Source: Roseovarius sp. W115
GTDB taxonomy: Bacteria; Pseudomonadota; Alphaproteobacteria; Rhodobacterales; Rhodobacteraceae
Length of the DNA: 64,000 nucleotides
Direction: 5' to 3'
Assembly: GCF_032842945.2 (NCBI RefSeq)
Contig: NZ_CP146606.1
Coordinates: 2,236,501-2,300,500, forward strand
Shown: piece by piece, positions 38,212 to 47,555 of the stretch
How the letters are laid out: the number at the start of each line of letters is the position of its first letter
Numbering within the stretch: position 1 is the first letter of the stretch
Position numbers and translations under genes: made by a program
The notes under the pieces: generated by a model
What the model saw: only the letters and a program-made list of their open reading frames with translations
Databases searched by the model: none
What the model was told of the DNA's origin: nothing

Positions 38212-38483
38212 AGCACCTCGCGCTTGGCTCTGTGCAAGATCATACCATGCTGTTGCAGAACATGGGGAAAGTGATCGAAGTGGATTTCGCAGCCGTCTTC
38301 GATTCTGAGAGCCTGGAGCAAGAAGACTGGTCCGGAATGGTAACATCCTGCCGCGGATGCGAGTGGGTGGGTGGATGCCGCAAGTGGCTGCGAGCCGCGA
38401 AACGTGGGGATGAATGCCCGATGCAGTGCCGCAATCGCGCGGCATTGGCTGGGCTGTCCGCAAAACAAGGTGCATTGGCATGA
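38208..38483 (+). CDS. DUF6455 family protein 2
   Basis: The 91-residue paralogue has Cys48-x2-Cys51-x5-Cys57, WLRAAKRG, Cys70 and Cys74 (CPMQCRNRAAL). It overlaps both neighbours by four bases (ATGA on each side), so the three are made from one message. Its N-terminus (MKHLALGSVQDHTMLLQNMG) is unlike that of the first copy, so sequence similarity is limited to the Cys-rich core. Confidence 0.8.
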   Translation: MKHLALGSVQDHTMLLQNMGKVIEVDFAAVFDSESLEQEDWSGMVTSCRGCEWVGGCRKWLRAAKRGDECPMQCRNRAALAGLSAKQGALA

Positions 38484-38824
38484 CGGTACATAACAGATCC
38501 CTTGGCGACGCGGACCGACATTTCTGGATCAATCGCTCTCTGGCTCGCAGTTTGGACGTCAATCTTTCCGAATCGATGCTGGAAAAAGATCTCACAGCAA
38601 AAGAGTATGCGACGCTCGTCACGCGGTGTCGGGCGTGCAAGCACGTGGAGGAATGTGTAGCCTGGCTTGCGAATTGCAGCGCTGGAAGCGACTGCGCCCC
38701 TGATTTTTGTCCGAATGCCGAGACGTTCAACCGTCTGTCGCGCGCGAAAGTGATGCGCAAAAAATTCGTGGCTAAAGCGCGGCGCGAGACACATACGGGT
38801 CAGGTTTTCGATCAAGAAATTTAA
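38480..38824 (+). CDS. DUF6455 family protein 3
   Basis: The 114-residue paralogue has Cys50-x2-Cys53-x5-Cys59-V-A-WL and further Cys66, 72 and 77 (CPNAETF), giving six cysteines and a basic C-terminal tail (RKKFVAKARRE) missing from the others. It is the last gene of the cluster and is convergent with the hemolysin-III gene 22 bp away. Function unknown. Confidence 0.8.
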   Translation: MTVHNRSLGDADRHFWINRSLARSLDVNLSESMLEKDLTAKEYATLVTRCRACKHVEECVAWLANCSAGSDCAPDFCPNAETFNRLSRAKVMRKKFVAKARRETHTGQVFDQEI

Positions 38825-38846
38825 AAGTCACGAGGCTATGAGACGT

Positions 38847-39488
38847 CTAGACTGGCCCTGCCATAGCCCCCGAAATCCCCACAAAGCAACAGGTTGTCGC
38901 GATCAGCACGAAGGCGTGCCATATCGCGTTGGCATAACGCAAGTTTTCCCAGCAATAGAATACGACAGCCGAGGTATAGATGATGCCCCCGGCTATGATC
39001 AGGTTCAGACTCAGCTCTGGCAAAGCGCGGCTGAGCGGGATGATCAGGGCCAGTCCAAGCCAACCTAACGCCACCTGTGGCACCCACTCAGTGGTCATTT
39101 CGCCGGGTGCTGCGCGTAATTTGTTAGCGGCCCCCTTTAATGCCAGAAGCCAGATAAGCGCCAGGATGCTGTACGCAAAGACGTCACCCAACAAGACACC
39201 CAGAGGTGTTAAGGTTCCTGCGATCTTTATATAGATGGCGGCATGGTCCAGTCGTCGCAAAACCGGCCGGGCGGGCGTGTGCGCGGCCATGTGGTAGGCG
39301 GCAGACGCACTCAGCATGAGAACCAAGGCTATGCAGTAGACGGTCATGGCAATCGTCATGCCGTAGCTCATATGGTTCAGACCGTAGAAAAACACCAATG
39401 CTACCCCGGCGAGAGCAGCGGTGACACCGATCACATGTACGATGCCGTCGGCAATGCGTTCAGCGCGCGTATAGTCCGGATATGACAC
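38847..39488 (-). CDS. Hemolysin III family (PAQR-like) membrane protein
   Basis: From a GTG start at 39488 (AGGAGG at 39502-39497, eight bases away) the protein has 213 residues and about seven membrane helices, as usual for the family. The PAQR-type signatures are RIADGIVHVIGVTAA, SAAYH, RRLDHAAIYIKIAGTLTP and NAIWHAFVLIATTCC, containing the Ser, Asp and His residues of the presumed zinc site. Members may be hydrolases; toxin activity is not implied. Confidence 0.88.
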   Translation of the reverse strand: MSYPDYTRAERIADGIVHVIGVTAALAGVALVFFYGLNHMSYGMTIAMTVYCIALVLMLSASAAYHMAAHTPARPVLRRLDHAAIYIKIAGTLTPLGVLLGDVFAYSILALIWLLALKGAANKLRAAPGEMTTEWVPQVALGWLGLALIIPLSRALPELSLNLIIAGGIIYTSAVVFYCWENLRYANAIWHAFVLIATTCCFVGISGAMAGPV

Positions 39489-39613
39489 CTGACGGGCCTC
39501 CTGCGTTTGGATAAGCCGGTTTTCCCGGCTCCAGCATGGCAAAGACATGTCGCAACTTCGTTGAGCCTTTCTTCCTTTTTGACTCGAGTTTAACACATTG
39601 TTTTAAGGATTTA

Positions 39614-39651
39614 GCAACGCACAGGCCGGAGGGACGGGGCCTGTGCGTTGC
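39614..39651. terminator. Long perfect hairpin between two minus-strand genes
   Basis: GCAACGCACAGGCC (39614-39627) is perfectly complementary to GGCCTGTGCGTTGC (39638-39651), with a 10-bp loop. It starts 11 bp after the stop codon of the minus-strand membrane-protein gene (39662), so it probably terminates or stabilises that transcript, although no T-run follows. It precedes the hemolysin-III gene. Confidence 0.6.
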
Positions 39652-39661
39652 AAATTTGCTA

Positions 39662-40177
39662 TCAGCGGGCGTTCTGAAGGCGCTCCAGATAGGCAATTGT
39701 TGCGGCTGTCACGATGGCGTAAAGAACGTGGCCTGCGAGCGCCACCCAGGTGATCCCGGTGAAGTTCAGGAACGGCGCGTTGCCTGCGAATGTAGCGATG
39801 CCACCGATGGCAAACACCCAAAGTCCGATGCCATACGCGACCGAGGCAGGCAGCCAGTGCAAGCTGGGCATCACGCGCGCCAACACTGGGCGCGCCACGA
39901 AGAGCCAGCCGATTGGATAGGCCAGCAGGCCAACAAAGAAGAGGTGCATCAGGTGACCGTAGGCTGCGCTGTTGGGAAGGTCGAGCGCGCCGAGAAATCC
40001 GCGTGCCAGGCCTACGGGTGCCAAAGAGGCAAAACCAAGGAGCGGTGAAATGGCGCGGCCAAAGAGGTCGAAGGCCAGTGTGCCAGCGGCCCCGCCGAGC
40101 AGGATTAGCATGAGAGTGTTGACGGAGATGGAGGGCAGGGCCCATCCGCGGGATGTAGGTGTTGCGATATCGGTCAT
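39662..40177 (-). CDS. Hypothetical membrane protein (about five helices)
   Basis: A 171-residue integral membrane protein: a short N-terminal soluble piece, then hydrophobic stretches around residues 20-40, 80-97, 106-125, 135-150 and 152-167. GYLMHLFFVGLLAYP-type residues (HLMHLFF) and HWLPASVAYGIG carry His residues within membrane segments. I think it may belong to the DUF6789 type but am not certain. The gap upstream (190 bp) contains an inverted repeat that may be an operator. Confidence 0.65.
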   Translation of the reverse strand: MTDIATPTSRGWALPSISVNTLMLILLGGAAGTLAFDLFGRAISPLLGFASLAPVGLARGFLGALDLPNSAAYGHLMHLFFVGLLAYPIGWLFVARPVLARVMPSLHWLPASVAYGIGLWVFAIGGIATFAGNAPFLNFTGITWVALAGHVLYAIVTAATIAYLERLQNAR

Positions 40178-40249
40178 TGTCCGTTTCCTTTGTATACCGC
40201 CGTGTGCGGATTGTTGTGTCTGGCCATGACCTCGGAGTTCCGGGCATCA

Positions 40250-40267
40250 GTTTCAACCGTTGGAAAC
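40250..40267. repeat. Inverted repeat upstream of the membrane-protein gene
   Basis: GTTTC (40250-40254) and GAAAC (40263-40267) flank AACCGTTG, giving an imperfect dyad 73-90 bp before the start codon of the minus-strand gene at 40177. It may bind a regulator, but the sequence does not match an FNR box. Confidence 0.35.
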
Positions 40268-40367
40268 ATGACTGCACGCAGCGGTGTGAATCATTACAAA
40301 ACCGAAACATGCAATGACGGTTTGGTGTTGTTCTGAAATGTATTGAAAAGACGTGGGTGATGACACG

Positions 40368-41759
40368 TCAGCGGATCAACCGGCCCCAAAGATCGTAATC
40401 GCCAGCCTCGTCCACCTCGACGGTGGCAATGTCTCCGACCGACAGGCTCTCGGTATTTTCATCTATGAAGAGACAGCCGTCGATTTCTGGGGCGTCGGCC
40501 TTTGTGCGGCAGGTGGCGATGCCATCCTCGTCAATATCGTCCACGATGACGTCTTGCCGTGATCCAACCTTTGCAGCAAGTTTATCCACAGAAATGGCTT
40601 GAGCTGTTTCCATAAACCGGTTCCATCGGTCTTGCATGACCTCTTCGGGCACATGATCTGGCAAGGCGTTGGCGCGCGCGCCTTCAACGTTTTCATATTG
40701 AAAACACCCGACACGATCAAGCTGTGCTTCTTGCAGCCAATCGAGAAGAGTCTGGAATTCTTCCTCGGTTTCACCGGGGTATCCCACGATAAAGGTCGAG
40801 CGGATGGCGATCTCAGGACAAATCGCGCGCCAGGCTGCGATTTCGTCGAGCGTTTTGGCCCCAGCGGCCGGACGCGCCATGCGTTTCAATGTGTCAGGAT
40901 GGGCGTGTTGAAACGGAATGTCGAGATAGGGCAGGAGGCCATTGTCAGGGTCGGCCATGAGCGGGATCAACTCACGCACATGCGGGTAGGGATAGACATA
41001 GTGCAGGCGGATCCATGCACCGAGCTTGCCGAGTTCTCTGGACAGATCGACGATGTGACTGCGCAGTTCGACATCGTTCCAGCTGTTCACGTCATACTTT
41101 CGGTCCAACCCGTAAGCACTTGTATCTTGGGAGATTACCAAAAGTTCGCGTACGCCGTTTTCGACCAACGCCGTGGCTTCGCGCAGGACGGCGTGGCCGG
41201 GCCGAGAGGCCAGCTTGCCGCGCATGTCGGGGATGATGCAGAACTTGCACTTGTGGTTACAGCCCTCGGAAATCTTAAGGTACGAATAGTGCCGCGGTGT
41301 CAGTTTGACACCGGTTTCGGGCAGCAGGTCCACAAACGGGTTGGGTTTTGGTGGAACGGCCTGATGCACGGCATCCAGAACCTGTTCGTACTGGTGCGGA
41401 CCGGTCACAGCCAGAACGCTGGGATGCGCGCCGGTGATGTAGTCTTCTTCGGCGCCCAAACAGCCTGTTACGATCACACGCCCGTTTTCGCGCAGTGCCT
41501 CACCGATGGCATCCAGGCTTTCGGCCTTGGCGGAATCGAGAAACCCGCAGGTGTTCACGATCACGGCGTCCGCACCGGTATAGTCGGGTGAAATGCCATA
41601 ACCTTCAGCGCGGAGCCGAGTCAGGATGCGTTCGCTGTCCACCAACGCTTTTGGACACCCCAGCGAGACCATGCCGATCACAGGCTGATCGCTGCGCTGC
41701 TCAGGCTTGACGCGCGGCTGCGCCAGATCCGGTCTTAGGTTGGGCGGGTTCGGTGACAT
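40368..41759 (-). CDS. rimO: Ribosomal protein S12 methylthiotransferase RimO
   Basis: RimO is a radical-SAM enzyme that adds a methylthio group to Asp88 (E. coli numbering) of S12. The 463-residue protein has the N-terminal UPF0004 domain with Cys in SLGCPK, VNTCGFL and TGCLG, the radical-SAM Cys triad CNHKCKFC and the C-terminal TRAM domain. The RimO-specific pattern ([21 protein letters not shown]) separates it from MiaB. It is divergent from the asmA-like gene. Confidence 0.96.
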   Translation of the reverse strand: MSPNPPNLRPDLAQPRVKPEQRSDQPVIGMVSLGCPKALVDSERILTRLRAEGYGISPDYTGADAVIVNTCGFLDSAKAESLDAIGEALRENGRVIVTGCLGAEEDYITGAHPSVLAVTGPHQYEQVLDAVHQAVPPKPNPFVDLLPETGVKLTPRHYSYLKISEGCNHKCKFCIIPDMRGKLASRPGHAVLREATALVENGVRELLVISQDTSAYGLDRKYDVNSWNDVELRSHIVDLSRELGKLGAWIRLHYVYPYPHVRELIPLMADPDNGLLPYLDIPFQHAHPDTLKRMARPAAGAKTLDEIAAWRAICPEIAIRSTFIVGYPGETEEEFQTLLDWLQEAQLDRVGCFQYENVEGARANALPDHVPEEVMQDRWNRFMETAQAISVDKLAAKVGSRQDVIVDDIDEDGIATCRTKADAPEIDGCLFIDENTESLSVGDIATVEVDEAGDYDLWGRLIR

Positions 41760-41858
41760 AATCCGCGATATAGCGGCACGCCAATGTGATCAAAAGCCGA
41801 AAAACTGTTGTTGCGGGATTGTGTGGTTCTTAAGTTAAGATCAATCAAGGAGAGCAGT

Positions 41859-43820
41859 ATGCGTTGGATTGTCCGCCTTTTGGGCCTGTTGATTGTCGTG
41901 GCCTTGCTTGCAGTGGTGTCGGTTTTTCTGCTTCCGGGTGACCGGATTGCCAAGATCGCTGCGGATCAGATCAGCAACATGACCGGGCGGCAGGTCACAA
42001 TGACCGGTGACACGACCGTCAGTTTCTATCCAGTTTTGGGGATTAGCACAGGTGCTGTGACCGTGGCCAACGCGGATTGGGCTGGGGATACGCCCATGTT
42101 TCAGGCCGAGAGCTTGAAGATCGGTGTGGAGCCGCAGGCGCTCTTTGGCGGAGATATTCGCATTACCGGGCTCGAGGCGATTGGCCCACAGATCAACTTG
42201 CGACGCGACAAAAACGGCCGGGTGAACTGGGAATTGGGTGTCGAGGGTGTGGCGCCATCGGGGCAATCGGATGATGGTGCGCCTGCGCGGTCATCACGGC
42301 TTGCTCTCACCCTGGACAGGGCCTTGATTCAAAATGCGTCTTTCAGCTTTGTTGATGAATTGAACGGCACCACGACACAGCAATCCGGTGTGGATTTTGA
42401 CCTGCGCTGGCCGGACTATGAGGGTGCCGCGGAGTTTGAACTTGGACTTCAGCCAGCGGGCGAACGCGTCAGCGTCAAGGGTAAGCTGGAACGTGTGGGG
42501 CACTTTATCTCGGGCGGTGTATCGGATGTCGTCGCGACTGTAAGCACATCGGCGGGAACGGCGAATTTTACAGGGAAAGCAGGGTCCACGCCCGAGTTTG
42601 CCGGAACCTTTTCGGCCGATGCGAAAGACACCTCGGCCTTGATGGTGGCTTTGGGCCTTGGCCCGATGGAGATTCCGCGCGGGCTTGGACGTGCGGCCAA
42701 GCTTGATACGTCTGTCACGTTTACGAATGAGCGACGCTTGTCATTGCGAGACACGCGGTTGCAATTGGACGGAAACGCGTTCACCGGGGCGGCGGATGTC
42801 GATATGTCTGGCGCAAAACCGCGGCTGAATGTTCAACTGAACGCTGGTGCGCTGGATTTGACCGGATTGAGCAGCGCGAACAATGAAAGCTCTGGAAACG
42901 GCTCATCAGCAAGCTCCGATGCCTCCAGCGGATGGTCCAAATCACCCATCAACGCCTCAGGTCTGGGAGCTGTGGATGGTGAATTTGCCCTTGTGGCGGA
43001 CAGCATTGATCTAGGCGACTTCAAGCTCGGAAAGACGCGGACGCTGGCGTCGCTCGATCGGTCACGCCTAGTGTTTCAACTGCGCGAGGTGCAGGCCTAT
43101 GCTGGGCTGATCACCGGCGAATTCGTCATGAACAATCGTTCGGGTCTGTCGGTGGGCGGTACGATGACAGCCAATGGTATCGATCTTGAGCGTTTCCTCA
43201 AGGATGCGATGGACGTTTCAAGACTGTCAGGCAATGCCAATGGTAATGTGTCGTTTCTCGCCTCTGGAGCATCTGTGCATGCAATCATGAATTCGCTTTC
43301 CGGTGATGGTGCGGTGAGCATGGCGCGCGGGGTGATTTCGGGCTTTGATTTGGACCGGATCATGCGTGGCGGGCAGCCCGGTGGCGGAACCACCGTGTTT
43401 GATACCATGTCGGCAACTTTCCGAATGGAAAACGGGAACATGTTTAACAATGATCTGAGCATGCGCTTGCCACAAGCGTCGGCGAGCGGTGAAGGGCGTG
43501 TTGGATTGGGTGCGCGCGATATTGACTACACTTTCACTCCGATCTTACTCGACAGCGGAGATGGCCGTGGGCTTGCCATTCCAGTGCGACTGCGTGGGCC
43601 CTGGTCAAATGTCCGTATCCAGCCTGATCTGGAGAAGGCCATCGATCTGAACCTTGCCGCAGAGAAGAAAGAGCTGGAAGAGAAAGCCAAGCAAGAGGTG
43701 GAACGCACGCTTGAGAAGGAGTTGGGGCTTGATCGGGAAGATGGCCAGTCGCTTGAAGATGCTGCGGAAGATGCGCTCAAGAAAGAGCTGGGTCGCGGGT
43801 TGCGCAACCTCTTTGATTGA
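41859..43820 (+). CDS. AsmA family protein
   Basis: The 653-residue protein has an N-terminal signal anchor (MRWIVRLLGLLIVVALLAVV), then the AsmA N-domain (ISNMTGRQVTMTGDTTVSFYPVLGIS; VANADW), low-complexity Ser-rich linker near 345-362 and the C-terminal AsmA domain, ending with a charged coiled-coil-like tail rich in Glu/Lys. AsmA-like proteins bridge or shuttle phospholipids between membranes and influence outer-membrane assembly. ATG 41859 follows AAGGAGAG. It precedes the FAD-oxidase gene. Confidence 0.9.
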   Translation: MRWIVRLLGLLIVVALLAVVSVFLLPGDRIAKIAADQISNMTGRQVTMTGDTTVSFYPVLGISTGAVTVANADWAGDTPMFQAESLKIGVEPQALFGGDIRITGLEAIGPQINLRRDKNGRVNWELGVEGVAPSGQSDDGAPARSSRLALTLDRALIQNASFSFVDELNGTTTQQSGVDFDLRWPDYEGAAEFELGLQPAGERVSVKGKLERVGHFISGGVSDVVATVSTSAGTANFTGKAGSTPEFAGTFSADAKDTSALMVALGLGPMEIPRGLGRAAKLDTSVTFTNERRLSLRDTRLQLDGNAFTGAADVDMSGAKPRLNVQLNAGALDLTGLSSANNESSGNGSSASSDASSGWSKSPINASGLGAVDGEFALVADSIDLGDFKLGKTRTLASLDRSRLVFQLREVQAYAGLITGEFVMNNRSGLSVGGTMTANGIDLERFLKDAMDVSRLSGNANGNVSFLASGASVHAIMNSLSGDGAVSMARGVISGFDLDRIMRGGQPGGGTTVFDTMSATFRMENGNMFNNDLSMRLPQASASGEGRVGLGARDIDYTFTPILLDSGDGRGLAIPVRLRGPWSNVRIQPDLEKAIDLNLAAEKKELEEKAKQEVERTLEKELGLDREDGQSLEDAAEDALKKELGRGLRNLFD

Positions 43821-43851
43821 CCTTGAAGGTCGTGCGATTTAGGCCCGTTGC

Positions 43852-45267
43852 ATGACCTTGAACCCTGTGACACCTGAGTTTGAATCTGAGCTGCGTGCGC
43901 AGTTGCCAGGCCCATGTTTTGGTGAAGTCACGCCGGGCTATCTGGAAGAGCCGCGAGGCCGATGGCAGGGACAGGCGGGGCTTTTGCTGCGACCCGGGAC
44001 CACAGACGAGGTGGCGACGGTTGTGCGTAAGGCACATGAGGCACGTGTGCCGTTGGTACCCTATGGAGGCGGCACGGGGCTTGTCGGTGGACAGATTGCG
44101 ATGGAAGGTCCGGCCCCGGTTTTGCTCAGCCTGGAACGGATGCGCGCGGTGCGTGGGATCTGGCCAGAGGAAAACGTCATGGTTGTCGAGGCGGGCGCGA
44201 TCCTGTCGGATATTCATGATGCCGCGTCAGGGGTGGATCGGCTTTTCCCGCTCACTATCGCGGCCAAAGGCAGTGCACAAATCGGGGGCAATCTTGCGAC
44301 AAACGCCGGTGGCGTGAATGTTCTAAGGTATGGCAATGCGCGCGACCTGTGCCTTGGGGTTGAGGCGGTATTGCCCAATGGTGATATTTTTCATGGGCTT
44401 AAACGGCTGCGCAAGGACAATAGCGGCTATGATCTGCGCAACCTCTTGATCGGTTCTGAAGGCAGTCTTGGGGTGATCACGGCGGCGGCGTTGAAGCTAT
44501 ACCCGAGGCCGGCGTTGGAGGGTACAGCACTGATGGTGGTGCCCGGACCGGAGGCGGCGCTATCTCTCTTGGCACTGGGGCGTGATCATCTGGGTGAGGG
44601 TATTTCAGCCTTTGAATTGATGCATCGCACCGGGCTGGAGTTTCTGAATGAAACGATGCCGGATGTGCGTTTGCCGTTTGCTGATTTGCCCGACTGGTTT
44701 GTCCTTATCGACATTGGGCTGGCGCGTGGGCTTGACCCGGCGGGGGCGCTGGAGGCGCTGTTTGCAGAGGCGTTGGACAAAGGATTGGCCTCTGACGGGC
44801 TGATTGCGCAGTCAGACGCCCAGCGACAAGCATTTTGGGCAGTGCGAGAGAGCATTCCAGAGGCAAACCGGCGGATTGGGTCCGTCAGCAGTCATGATAT
44901 CTCAGTGCCCCTGAGCGTGGTTCCAGATTTCATAGCACGTGGCAATGAGGCCATTGCGGCGCTGGAGCCCTACCGGGTGAATTGCTTTGGCCATTTGGGG
45001 GATGGAAACCTGCATTACAATGTTTTCCCTCCGATGGGCGAGATGCGGGGCGCCTATGTGGCACAACGTGATGTGGTCAAGCGCACGGTGCATGATCTGG
45101 TGCACCAGATGGGCGGATCGGTGTCAGCCGAGCACGGCGTTGGGCGGCTCAAGGTTGAGGACTTGGAGCGTTATGGCGATCCGGCCAAGCTATCGGCGAT
45201 GCGGGCCATCAAAGCGGCGCTGGACCCGCGTGGGATCATGAATCCGGGCGTTATTCTACGGGGCTGA
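43852..45267 (+). CDS. FAD-binding oxidase (GlcD/D-2-hydroxyglutarate dehydrogenase type)
   Basis: The 471-residue protein has the VAO-type FAD-binding domain (LVPYGGGTGLVGGQ; TNAGGVNVLRYGNARD) and the FAD-oxidase C-terminal domain (VNCFGHLGDGNLHYNVFPPM; AEHGVGRLK), the latter carrying the His ligands. It oxidises D-2-hydroxy acids, probably D-lactate, glycolate or D-2-hydroxyglutarate. It lacks neighbouring glcE/glcF genes, which favours the stand-alone D-2-hydroxyglutarate dehydrogenase type over GlcD. Start ATG 43852. Confidence 0.9.
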   Translation: MTLNPVTPEFESELRAQLPGPCFGEVTPGYLEEPRGRWQGQAGLLLRPGTTDEVATVVRKAHEARVPLVPYGGGTGLVGGQIAMEGPAPVLLSLERMRAVRGIWPEENVMVVEAGAILSDIHDAASGVDRLFPLTIAAKGSAQIGGNLATNAGGVNVLRYGNARDLCLGVEAVLPNGDIFHGLKRLRKDNSGYDLRNLLIGSEGSLGVITAAALKLYPRPALEGTALMVVPGPEAALSLLALGRDHLGEGISAFELMHRTGLEFLNETMPDVRLPFADLPDWFVLIDIGLARGLDPAGALEALFAEALDKGLASDGLIAQSDAQRQAFWAVRESIPEANRRIGSVSSHDISVPLSVVPDFIARGNEAIAALEPYRVNCFGHLGDGNLHYNVFPPMGEMRGAYVAQRDVVKRTVHDLVHQMGGSVSAEHGVGRLKVEDLERYGDPAKLSAMRAIKAALDPRGIMNPGVILRG

Positions 45268-45303
45268 CCGCCGTTTGGGTATTTTTGACAAGAAAGAAGC
45301 CGC

Positions 45304-45783
45304 TTATTCGTCAAGCGAGCCGTGGATCGCAAATTGTTCGAGGCCTGCTTCCTGAGCGTCGATGACGCGGTAGGTTTCGCGCACCCCTGCATCGGTGAGT
45401 TCACGGGCTACGGTCAGCAGGGTGTTGGCGTCGTGATCGTCGCAGAGGTCGACCATTTGCGCGATTTCGTTGGCGGCGACAGGGCGGGCCGCGTCAAGGT
45501 CTGGCGCACCGTATATGTCGACAAAATGCTGTGCCAGCGCATCTGTGAGGGTTGCGCGTTCTGCCTCTTCGACCTGGGTGACAGCGACGAATGTCACACG
45601 CCCGAAGGTCTCCAGGCCGAGCCAACCGTTGGAAAAGGCCTGACGCTGTTTGCCGGTCAGGTCCGCCTCGGCCCAGTTGGAAAACTCAAAACCGCCAGAG
45701 ATGCACCATTCACCGGTGCGCGCCGGAGAGTGGTAGACGCGAGTGTCGCTTTCATCGAAATGGATGGCGCGGGCGAGTTTCAT
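45304..45783 (-). CDS. DUF6505 family protein (formate dehydrogenase-associated)
   Basis: The 159-residue protein begins MKLARAIHFDESDTRVYHSPARTGEW, with the DUF6505 pattern. Members are usually found beside formate dehydrogenase clusters in this order. It overlaps the upstream biotin/lipoate-ligase-like gene by four bases (TCATG / ATGA). It has no catalytic motif that I can see; a helper role in Fdh maturation is inferred only from location. Confidence 0.75.
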   Translation of the reverse strand: MKLARAIHFDESDTRVYHSPARTGEWCISGGFEFSNWAEADLTGKQRQAFSNGWLGLETFGRVTFVAVTQVEEAERATLTDALAQHFVDIYGAPDLDAARPVAANEIAQMVDLCDDHDANTLLTVARELTDAGVRETYRVIDAQEAGLEQFAIHGSLDE

Positions 45784-46490
45784 GATTGGGACTCCAGAAC
45801 TGAGCTGAGCGGGACAAGGTCTGTGGTTTCGCCAGAGCGCAGGAGCATCCCGAAATTTTCATCTACGCCGAGGAACGTGCCGGTCTGGCCGTTGATCTCG
45901 ACCTCTTCGCCCATGGCGTGCGCAAGGCCACGCCATTCGGCGTGCAAGGGGCGCGATCCTTCGTCTTCCCAGCGGTTGATCCAGACCAGTGTATGTCTGG
46001 CCCAGCTTTCCAGAAGCTGGGTGGGGTCCACATCTGCGCAGCCTTCCTCGTAGAGCGCGGTCTGGTCAGGGTCGTCACCGGGGACCGCGCTGAGAAGAAC
46101 CAATGGGAGTTCGAACCCCACCACGAGCCAGCCGGGCATCTCTTTGGGGTCATCAGAGCCAGCCATGGCGCGCATACGACCACAGGACGCCCCGTTGACG
46201 CGCAAGCCGCCTGCCCATTCCAGATGCACCGCCACTTCGGGTGGCGCCAGTGCGCCGAGCGCATTTTGGAAGCCGACACCGCAGGTAGGCAGCATGGCCA
46301 TTGCCTCTTCCAGCGGCACTTCGGGGGCCATGACCAAAGCGCCGGCCAGGCGGTTGACCCCGACGCTGTAGACAATGGTGCCCGCGTCACAGCCAAGCGC
46401 GGCCATTGCACAGGCCTTCTCAAAAGGGTCGATCCCGGCATCCACCGCGTGCCCTTGCATTAAGGGCGGGAATGCAGGTGCTTCACTCAT
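45780..46490 (-). CDS. Biotin/lipoate-protein-ligase-like protein with DUF4444 domain
   Basis: The 236-residue protein resembles the C-terminal DUF4444/biotin-lipoate ligase-like family: residues about 40-140 have the ligase-fold pattern (GALVMAPEVPLEEAMAMLP; HLEWAGGLRVNGASCGRMRAMAG), and a C-terminal BPL-like SH3 region (VEINGQTGTFLGVDENFGMLLRSG) follows. It lacks the Gly-rich lipoate/biotin-binding motif, so catalysis is doubtful. It overlaps mrp by four bases and DUF6505 by four. Neighbours imply an Fdh-related role. Confidence 0.75.
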   Translation of the reverse strand: MSEAPAFPPLMQGHAVDAGIDPFEKACAMAALGCDAGTIVYSVGVNRLAGALVMAPEVPLEEAMAMLPTCGVGFQNALGALAPPEVAVHLEWAGGLRVNGASCGRMRAMAGSDDPKEMPGWLVVGFELPLVLLSAVPGDDPDQTALYEEGCADVDPTQLLESWARHTLVWINRWEDEGSRPLHAEWRGLAHAMGEEVEINGQTGTFLGVDENFGMLLRSGETTDLVPLSSVLESQS

Positions 46491-47554
46491 GCCACGCCAA
46501 TCTCAATCAGCTTGCGTGCGACATCGCGGAAGGCTTGCGACTGCGCGGCCTGAGGTTTGGAGACCACGATGGGTGCGCCGCCATCGGCGGCCGTACGGAT
46601 GTCTATGTGCAGCGGCACTTCAGCCAGCAGAGGCACGCCCATCTTTTCCGCCTCGGCCTTAACGCCGCCATGGCCGAAAACGTGTTCTTCGTGGCCGCAG
46701 TTGGAGCAGATATGGGTTGACATGTTCTCGATCATTCCAAGTATGGGAACGTGTAATTGATTAAACATATCAATGCCTTTTCGTGCATCCAGAAGAGCGA
46801 CATCCTGAGGCGTTGAGACGATGATGGCGCCATCCACATGCGCCTTTTGCGCGAGCGTCATTTGCACATCACCGGTGCCGGGGGGCAGATCTACGAGCAA
46901 GCAATCAAGCGCACCCCATTGCACCTGCATCAGCATTTGCTGCAGCGCGCCCATGAGCATGGGACCACGCCAAACGACAGCCTGATCTTCGTTGGTCATC
47001 AGGCCCAATGACATCATCGTCACACCGTGATTGCGCATGGGTAGAATGGTTTTGCCATCGGGGCTTGCCGGGCGGCCAGACACGCCCAGCATCCGCGGTT
47101 GGGACGGACCATAGACATCGGCATCCAGAAGGCCCACGCGGCGCCCTTCGGCGGCGAGCGCGCAAGCGATGTTGGCCGAAACAGTGGATTTGCCGACGCC
47201 ACCTTTGCCCGAGGCAATGGCGACGATGTGATTGACACCCGGCACTTGCTGGGGACCCTGAGGTTCTGCTTTGCGCTGTGGTTTGAGATCGGGCGGTGGT
47301 GACTTGGCGGAGTGCGCTGTCAAGACAGCCGACACGACCGCGTTGGGATCAAGCGCCTTGATGGCGGCCTCTGCATCGGCCTGTGCGGGTTGATAGAGGT
47401 CTGCCTTGGCCGGGTCGATTTCCATCACGAAGCGCACAGCCGTGCCCTCGACGTTCAAACCGCGTGTCACACCCGCTGCAACGATGTCATCGCCACTCAC
47501 CGGGTCTTTGATCGTCTTGAGCGCGTCCAGCACGCTCTCTCTCGTCAATGCCAC
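46487..47554 (-). CDS. Mrp/ApbC-type iron-sulfur cluster carrier ATPase
   Basis: The 355-residue protein has an N-terminal MIP18-like (DUF59) domain and the Mrp P-loop ATPase domain: GKGGVGKST at about residue 117, DADVYGPSQPRMLGV, and CSNCG with the paired Cys that bind a bridging iron-sulfur cluster. Mrp proteins deliver Fe-S clusters to apoproteins; its position between DUF6494 and the ligase-like gene, beside Fe-S-rich Fdh genes, suggests a dedicated carrier. ATG 47554. Confidence 0.92.
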   Translation of the reverse strand: MALTRESVLDALKTIKDPVSGDDIVAAGVTRGLNVEGTAVRFVMEIDPAKADLYQPAQADAEAAIKALDPNAVVSAVLTAHSAKSPPPDLKPQRKAEPQGPQQVPGVNHIVAIASGKGGVGKSTVSANIACALAAEGRRVGLLDADVYGPSQPRMLGVSGRPASPDGKTILPMRNHGVTMMSLGLMTNEDQAVVWRGPMLMGALQQMLMQVQWGALDCLLVDLPPGTGDVQMTLAQKAHVDGAIIVSTPQDVALLDARKGIDMFNQLHVPILGMIENMSTHICSNCGHEEHVFGHGGVKAEAEKMGVPLLAEVPLHIDIRTAADGGAPIVVSKPQAAQSQAFRDVARKLIEIGVA

Positions 47555-47555
47555 T

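Noticed and set aside
40250..40267. FNR box upstream of the membrane protein at 39662
   Set aside because: The dyad GTTTC...GAAAC does not match TTGAT-N4-ATCAA.
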